Below, piece after piece: positions 60,001-64,000 of a DNA stretch of 64,000 nucleotides. The translations under genes were made by a program, and so were the position numbers. The stretch spans positions 3,038,001 through 3,102,000 of the forward strand of contig CP104100.1 of NCBI GenBank assembly GCA_025163595.1, in the 5' to 3' direction. Source of the stretch: Phaeobacter sp. G2. GTDB taxonomy: Bacteria > Pseudomonadota > Alphaproteobacteria > Rhodobacterales > Rhodobacteraceae. The notes beneath the pieces were generated by a model. That model was given only the letters and a program-made list of their open reading frames with translations. It ran no database searches and was not told the origin of the DNA. How positions within the stretch are numbered: the stretch's first letter is position 1; each line of letters begins with the position of its first letter.

Positions 60001-61058
60001 TGGCCACCGAGATTGAGCTTGTAGACGGCGTGGTTGCGGCGCAGGCCACAGCTCTCACGGCGGTGCAAGCCGAGCTGGACGGCGCGGGTGACACACTCGC
60101 GGGCCATTCCGCTGCGATTTCAGAGCTGACCACCGAGATTGAGCTTGTAGACGGTGTGGTTGCGGCGCAGGCCACAGCTCTCACGGCGGTGCAAGCGGAG
60201 GTGGACGGCAACAGCGCCGGAGTTTCTCAGTCGCTGGCCGCTATCGGCGGCATTAATGCTGAATACACTTTGCAGCTCGACGTCAACGGCGTGATCTCCG
60301 GCCTGGTCGTTCGCTCCGAGCTGGACGACGAAGGCGCGGTTGTTTCTGACACGGTGTTCAAATCGGATCGTTTCGCAATCGTCGGGCCGAACGGAAGCAA
60401 CCGCACCGCGCCATTTGTGGTCTACACCAGCTCGCGCACCATTGACGGCAAGCTGTTTCCGGCAGGCGTCTACATGGAAAACGTGTTCCTCGGCCGAGCC
60501 AGTATTGGCCGCGCGCAGATCGAAGACACCATCCAGAGCGACGACTACGCCGAAGACGCCGACGGCATTCCGACGGCCGGGCTGAAGCTGGATTTTGCAA
60601 CGGGCATGGTCAAAGCGGCGGGCGTTGTTTTGTCCCGCCCAATGGTCCTGGCGACTGGGTCGTTCACCCTAACCGGCAACATTCAAGACGGCGACCAATG
60701 GGCCTTTGTGAACACTGGCATCCGAGTCGGAAAATCCGACGTCTGGCAGGCCAGCTCGGTTGCCCTGGTCGCGGCTGCTTCGGTGACGACTGGAGCAACC
60801 GCTCCCGGTGGGTTTGACCCAAACAATGCGCTGTGGTCCCTGAACGCATCCATCCAGCCGGGCGCGCGCTGGAATGGATTTGGCGGGGCCAATCCTGACC
60901 CATCAGCGAACTGGCAAAAAGACCCGAACAAGCTGGTGACGCCCTACTGGTCCAGCGGCACCGACCAGCGGGTCTTTCTCAAGATCGATCTGGAGGCCAC
61001 CCAAGGCGTCTATTTCAGCAACCCCAAAATCGAATGGACCGTGTTCCAGGTAACCTAA
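57084..61058 (+). CDS. Tail tip (host specificity, J-like) protein
   Basis: Protein of 1324 residues that would form the central tip and touch the host. The first 25 residues look like a secretion or membrane segment (RLLSYALICLFLFSQPAHAAPIIG), next to a second helix (VLVALGQAFAASITVKALVAAALKTLITT). The region to about residue 500 has phage tip features (GGIDPQATIIGRYATGGHAVYQNG), residues 530-650 a FN3-like domain, then a long helical DUF1983-like region (QLQLNQVEIDLDAAEAALAL) that includes a tandem 42-residue repeat. C-terminal part is beta-rich. Overlaps the peptidase stop. Confidence 0.85.
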   Translation: MTRLLSYALICLFLFSQPAHAAPIIGVLVALGQAFAASITVKALVAAALKTLITTAISVLMEKYQKSKRRDPGLVTTHTTKGGIDPQATIIGRYATGGHAVYQNGFGANNIYNVHVVEVGDLPGARLRRLIIDGEISEIGTDWQEPYGYPIETKRHTSTSFTGFIRFLDGSQIAADPELVARFKDDPERPWTDDHILTGVCYAVLTFYHMAYLYPNGRPEYLFELDGPGFYDPRQDSTVGGNGPQRWDAPETWEFTDNAMVIAYHILRGITLPCGRIYGGDFDAEDLPLPDWFAAMNAREFIDENGDPQPARCGYEIKFEEAPADILKELFAAANAQIVEIGGYWYPIVGDSGDAVAEIVLDTDLSVSDAWTHDPFPDLNSTFNGVIVSHPSPEALWNPSTLETISKANWIAEDGREKLYDLSLPMVFDANQGRQIGDALLKENRRFRAHKWPMLPEFFRLRPLQTINATSEDYEYTSKSFRITEVAYDLLTLNVSISVRECDPEDYNPDPALALPTVPQVTSTPSPTHSGVTGFAVYGAAIKDGAGNNRAPAIRIVWDGDIADATDGLAFRVKVVGTSEIITASTQDVSAGEFVFAPTIRATDYVVQAKPVARNRATSWSAWLPVTTPDVGIAPADLSTETFETLSDAAFDVASVLDDELVAARIDPLDTALEVQAVSQQTQADALNQIGEQSLWALTHLAGLDSLMADAGIVIDPETGAVRIYGLEAEGERISQVELRMSAAEGTINLAATQAWVNQQITLAALDPSSLPLVDDLQLQLNQVEIDLDAAEAALALMASQTTVTGIDARLSQAELDLDAAEAAITLKASQSEFTGLQDRLQSAEIQISAMDGPQISQTVADTRNQQTAQDLADLATLEQLLQSYENREAWRVDLAYASQDLRAHVDDQGEAFAAQTAALGAVTADNAALIEAERTARASETAAIAQDIVQLDAQLGGAGDTLAGHSAAISELATEIELVDGVVAAQATALTAVQAELDGAGDTLAGHSAAISELTTEIELVDGVVAAQATALTAVQAEVDGNSAGVSQSLAAIGGINAEYTLQLDVNGVISGLVVRSELDDEGAVVSDTVFKSDRFAIVGPNGSNRTAPFVVYTSSRTIDGKLFPAGVYMENVFLGRASIGRAQIEDTIQSDDYAEDADGIPTAGLKLDFATGMVKAAGVVLSRPMVLATGSFTLTGNIQDGDQWAFVNTGIRVGKSDVWQASSVALVAAASVTTGATAPGGFDPNNALWSLNASIQPGARWNGFGGANPDPSANWQKDPNKLVTPYWSSGTDQRVFLKIDLEATQGVYFSNPKIEWTVFQVT
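59955..60206 (+). repeat. 126-bp tandem duplication in the tail tip gene
   Basis: 59955-60080 and 60081-60206 differ at only a few positions and each encodes the 42-residue unit starting GAGDTLAGHSAAISEL. The unit keeps frame and likely lengthens a coiled-coil fibre. Confidence 0.9.
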
Positions 61059-61071
61059 AGGAGGCCCCGTC

Positions 61072-62208
61072 ATGGCATGGGTAAAGACAGGTACTGTATC
61101 AGTTGAAAACGGCTCTGCCGTGGTGGCCGGCACCTGCACCAATTGGTTCGGCAGCTTGCAGACAGGTTGGGGCTTTGTCGGCCCAGATGGCCGCACCTAC
61201 GAGGTGTTTTCGGTTGAGAGCGCCACGCAAATCACTCTGGCCTCCCCCTATATGGGAGCCACCGCAGCCGGGCAAACCTACGCGGCCTTTCCCACGCAGT
61301 CTTTGGCGCATGATCTGACGGCCCGGCTGCAGGATCTGATCAGCAACTACCAAGGCATCTATGACAAGGCCGGTCAGGGCCGGTTCCCAGGCGACGTGGT
61401 CTTTGACGCCGACCGCGATACTGGCATGACAAACCCCGCAGGAAACGCCATTGGCCTCAAGGCCGGTGACGTTCTTCAGCTCATGCTTGCGGGTGGGGTT
61501 GCCAGCGGCGCAGCGGTGCAGTCCAGCCCTGATGACTTCACGGTCGGAAAGCTGTTGAAACTCGGAGCGGGTGGTCTTGGGAGCGTCGGTCTCAGCGCGA
61601 CCAACGGAGACTGCAACGACATCACGGCATCGGGCTTCCACACTTTTGACTCGCAGACCTTGAACTCTCCGCCATTCACCCCAAACGGCACCATTCTCCA
61701 CGCCTCTAGAACCGCTGACATTCACACGCAGTTGGCGATTTCGCGGGCGGCGTCCAGTCTCGGCAGGTTTGCTTTACGGGCAGTTGATCCCGCAACCGGC
61801 TGGTCCGAATGGCGCGAAGGGTACACCCAGGGCAGCATTCTCGGCACCGTTTCCCAATCAGGCGGGGTGCCGACGGGAGCTTTGATCGAGCGCGGCAGCA
61901 ACGCCAATGGCGAGTATGTGCGATTGGCAGACGGGACGCAGATCTGCACCTGTCAGGCGTTCAATACGAGCGCGGCGGGGGATTTGATTTGGACGTATCC
62001 GGCTACCTTCTTCTATCCGGCATCACCTGGGCGGCCTGCTGTTTCCGGGGCTGTCTCTGCCCTGTCTTCAGCGCCAGCCTTTTTGTCGATCGGTGGGATC
62101 GCGGGGAGCGGAACCGTTGCGACTGATGTGGCCGTTCGGGCCGTCAATCTTAACGGCGACAGGGTTGCCCTGGCCGCCAGCCTCATCGCCATTGGCCGAT
62201 GGTTCTAA
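61072..62208 (+). CDS. Tail fibre protein
   Basis: Protein of 378 residues. MAWVKTGTVSVENGSAVVAGTCTNWFGSL (key part GTVSVENGSAVVAGTCTNW) and VGPDGRTYEVFSVESATQITLASPYMG is the common N-terminal attachment domain of Rhodobacterales phage fibres; then LAHDLTARLQDLISNYQGI, and a beta-structured C-terminal tail with Gly/Ala/Ser repeats. AAAGGAGG precedes the ATG. Confidence 0.85.
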   Translation: MAWVKTGTVSVENGSAVVAGTCTNWFGSLQTGWGFVGPDGRTYEVFSVESATQITLASPYMGATAAGQTYAAFPTQSLAHDLTARLQDLISNYQGIYDKAGQGRFPGDVVFDADRDTGMTNPAGNAIGLKAGDVLQLMLAGGVASGAAVQSSPDDFTVGKLLKLGAGGLGSVGLSATNGDCNDITASGFHTFDSQTLNSPPFTPNGTILHASRTADIHTQLAISRAASSLGRFALRAVDPATGWSEWREGYTQGSILGTVSQSGGVPTGALIERGSNANGEYVRLADGTQICTCQAFNTSAAGDLIWTYPATFFYPASPGRPAVSGAVSALSSAPAFLSIGGIAGSGTVATDVAVRAVNLNGDRVALAASLIAIGRWF

Positions 62209-62220
62209 AGGAGAAACCAC

Positions 62221-62556
62221 ATGATGAAAATCGCCTGCATCTGTATCGCTGGTCTGCCCGGCCAACCGGAAACCACCGCAAGCGTCAACGGCGATACCCT
62301 CACCGTCGATGGTGTCGCCTATGACCTGTCCTCCGTACCCGAGGGCGGCTTTGCTGAGCCAGAGGGCGATCACCCGTTTGTGGGGCGCATCGAACGCACC
62401 GGGGGCGTTCTGCTCCTGTCTCTGCGCTGGCACTATGACACTGCCACGGCAGAGCCGATCCAGCCCGCCACAGCGCCGGTTCTGACTGTCACCTCAGGGC
62501 CAGTCCCAGATCCGGTCACTCGCTTGCCGCAGCCCACCACAGTAGACGAGGACTGA
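62221..62556 (+). CDS. Phage protein of unknown function downstream of the fibre gene
   Basis: Protein of 111 residues with a good ribosome site (AAAGGAGA). Its start MKIACICIAGLPGQPETTASVNGDTLTVDG is beta-rich and its end is Pro/Thr-rich. Likely an accessory fibre or fibre-assembly protein by its place. Confidence 0.65.
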   Translation: MMKIACICIAGLPGQPETTASVNGDTLTVDGVAYDLSSVPEGGFAEPEGDHPFVGRIERTGGVLLLSLRWHYDTATAEPIQPATAPVLTVTSGPVPDPVTRLPQPTTVDED

Positions 62557-62559
62557 CCC

Positions 62560-62967
62560 ATGAGCTTTTCCCTGCAAATCACCACTCCCGAAGAAATCGC
62601 CGTCACGTCCCGCGCCGCCTTGTTGACTGACCTGGCCAACATCCGCTGGAAACATGAAGTGGGCGGCCTCACCTTGCCAGACGGGGCACAAGTCCGCACC
62701 GACCGCGAAACCCGCGCCGCTTTGACCGAGGCGGTCAACTCGCTATCAAATGGGCTGATGCAGGCTCCAATTGCCTGGAAGATGGCCGCAGGCTGGACGG
62801 ATCTGTCGCAACAGGATCTCGAAGCGATCACCGCCGCCGTGTCAGCTCACGTGCAAGCCAGCTTTGCCGCTGAGCGCACCGTCCAGGCGCAGATCGAGGC
62901 GCAGGAAAATTTGACCGGCTTTGACCTTCAAACCGCGTTTACAGCGGCTTTAAACGCCTCCCAGTAA
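62560..62967 (+). CDS. DUF4376 domain protein, probable fibre assembly
   Basis: Protein of 135 residues. IRWKHEVGGLTLPDGAQVRTDRETRAALTEAV (key part GGLTLPDGAQVRTDRETRAALT) matches the DUF4376 pattern usual in tail-fibre-assembly-linked proteins, and the C-terminal helix segment follows. Starts 3 bases after the previous stop. Confidence 0.8.
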   Translation: MSFSLQITTPEEIAVTSRAALLTDLANIRWKHEVGGLTLPDGAQVRTDRETRAALTEAVNSLSNGLMQAPIAWKMAAGWTDLSQQDLEAITAAVSAHVQASFAAERTVQAQIEAQENLTGFDLQTAFTAALNASQ

Positions 62968-63012
62968 TGGGAGGTTAAAGGGTGCTACAACACCCAAAGA
63001 TGGAGACCCACC

Positions 63013-63210
63013 ATGACAATGAAGATTTCCAGCGTCATCAACTGCCTGAAAGCAGCGATGGAGAAGCACGGCGACCTGCCGCTTTACACCTTCGACAGCG
63101 ACATCAAGGCGCTTGATATTGCCCCCTGCCGCGACGGTATCCAGCGGACAACTGACGGAGTGCCAGAAAAGCCAAACGAACTCGTTTTGGAATTCGTGCC
63201 CTGCGACTAA
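63013..63210 (+). CDS. Small phage protein
   Basis: Protein of 65 residues. TMKISSVINCLKAAMEKHGDLPLYTFDSD followed by IAPCRDGIQRTTDGVPEKPNELVLEFVPCD; GGAG lies 7 bases upstream of the ATG. Two late cysteines. Similar to small proteins in the terminal block of other phages; function unknown. Confidence 0.6.
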   Translation: MTMKISSVINCLKAAMEKHGDLPLYTFDSDIKALDIAPCRDGIQRTTDGVPEKPNELVLEFVPCD

Positions 63211-63668
63211 TCCCCGAAACCGCACCCGTAGATGGAGGTGAAATTGTGGAGCGGCTGAAACGTTAAAGAGCGGGTGCAGCACAAGCACCCACTCTCAATG
63301 CCTGTGACAACAAGCTAACGGCACCCAAATACACGGACGGGTCAAGTGCCTGTCAATGACCATAGCAAGCATAAGTGTTCAAAAGCTTAACCCTACAACC
63401 AAAACCCCACCCCTTAACACGGGTCCAAATTCTCACAATGACCCCGCCGACCAGCGCAAGCTTCATGGCCGCTCCCTGTCCTCGAGGACCCGGCCTTCAT
63501 GAGGCAAGCCCCTATTCTCATCACAAAACCGCCCATATCTGAAACATTCGAAGCGAAAACACCCCAAAACGTGAGGAAATCATCTTAAACACGAAAAGCA
63601 TGTGGATCACCAATTGCTCTTGACCCAGTGTTTAAGCTAGCAACCGCGCAAATATGGAGGACAAAGCT
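63211..63668. other. Noncoding right-side phage region
   Basis: About 460 bases without a gene. A hairpin with 10-bp stem (GAGCGGGTGC/GCACCCACTC, one G-U pair) lies at 63269-63295 but has no T-tract. The composition becomes AT-richer. AGCGAAAAC at 63552-63560 and CACGAAAAG at 63590-63598 have the CGAAA core of Mu transposase sites, but on the strand expected at a left rather than a right end. Confidence 0.4.
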
Positions 63669-64000
63669 ATGTATGATGCTCGTGTCATCGCGAACGAGGT
63701 TCTGAAGGCCGCTTGGGAAAACGGTCATGACGTCACTCAGATAGACCTTCAAAAGATATGCTACTTCCTACATGGACATCACCTCGTCGATCATGGTCAA
63801 CCGATGATAGCCTCCACCTTTGAGGCTTGGGACTACGGACCAGTTCAAAGAAGCCTATACAATCAGTTTAAGAAATTTGGTAGCCAATCCATCACCGAAC
63901 TGGCTGTAGCATTCGACCCTATCCGGCAGAAAGAAAAGCCGCTCCCATCGGTAACGACAAACTCCATCCGCGAGACTATTGCCAAACACTTGCCAAAGTA
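63669..64000 (+). CDS. DUF4065 (Panacea, SocA-like) protein, 3' end outside window
   Basis: At least 110 residues; the frame runs off the window. GGAGG is 7 bases before the ATG. IDLQKICYFLHGHHLVDHGQPM (in part: LQKICYFLHGHHLVDHG) and FEAWDYGPVQRSLYNQFKKFG (key part EAWDYGPVQRSLYNQF) are the signatures of the Panacea/DUF4065 fold. Members act as antitoxins, adaptors or phage-borne accessory proteins. Partner not visible; a toxin might follow outside the window. AT content is higher than in the phage structural genes. Confidence 0.82.
   Translation, partial: MYDARVIANEVLKAAWENGHDVTQIDLQKICYFLHGHHLVDHGQPMIASTFEAWDYGPVQRSLYNQFKKFGSQSITELAVAFDPIRQKEKPLPSVTTNSIRETIAKHLPK

Noticed and set aside
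63540..63600. CGAAA-core sequences considered as right phage end
   Set aside because: Orientation is that of a left end, only two loose matches exist, and an accessory gene follows, so no end is claimed.
1..64000. CRISPR arrays, tRNA and rRNA genes
   Set aside because: No regularly spaced repeats, cloverleaf-like sequences or rRNA segments were seen on either strand by reading; a covariance-model scan was not possible.

Overview
The window comes from an alphaproteobacterium, most likely a marine Rhodobacteraceae (Roseobacter-group) member. The reasons are the high-GC coding style, the family mix (BCCT transporter, class II histone-deacetylase-like amidohydrolase, Old Yellow Enzymes, LuxR/LuxI quorum sensing, cytochrome c lipoprotein), and a Mu-like phage whose tail and lysis genes resemble those known from Rhodobacter phages and gene transfer agents. 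This placement is inferred from protein families, not from a marker tree.

Bases 1-12.3 kb are mostly chromosomal housekeeping genes. They hold the 3' part of parE, an AT-rich membrane protein, a secreted calcium-loop protein, a small cluster (membrane protein, hotdog thioesterase, DNA-3-methyladenine glycosylase-like protein, HExxH lipoprotein), a cytochrome c, the LolD/LolC-E lipoprotein exporter, an Old Yellow Enzyme and a methyltransferase. Bases 12.3-19 kb hold a BCCT transporter with a universal stress protein, a divergent LysR/SDR pair, a short peptide gene with its own terminator, and an HDAC-family amidohydrolase divergent from a LuxR-type regulator.

Bases 20-30.4 kb are patchier: RidA, two methyltransferases, a 5'-truncated chemotaxis receptor, an ArsR regulator with an Old Yellow Enzyme, two orphan proteins, and a luxR-luxI quorum-sensing pair. 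The gaps carry an SDR gene fragment and at least four ungapped copies of a 60-bp dispersed repeat, all signs of repeated rearrangement.

From about 30.4 kb to the end lies a Mu-like transposable prophage. Its order is: repressor / divergent operator / Cro-like regulator / ParB-like protein / MuA transposase (D272-D337-E389) / MuB ATPase / accessory and HU proteins / DUF3164 / GemA / Mor-like activator / terminator / endolysin / holin / DUF2730, gp26- and gp27-like proteins / terminase / portal / MuF / gpG / protease with nested scaffold / decoration / major head / connector proteins. After that come siphovirus-style tail genes (tail tube, frameshifted tail chaperone, tape measure, tip, fibres) instead of Mu's contractile sheath and baseplate. 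A DUF4065 (Panacea-type) gene near the right side runs off the window, so the right phage end is not seen.

The most notable items are a canonical -1 frameshift heptamer (GGGAAAC) directly before the tail-chaperone stop codon, an internal in-frame scaffold start in the protease gene, and a luxR start codon only about 120 bp from the phage repressor gene, with a TG-starting candidate phage end almost touching it.
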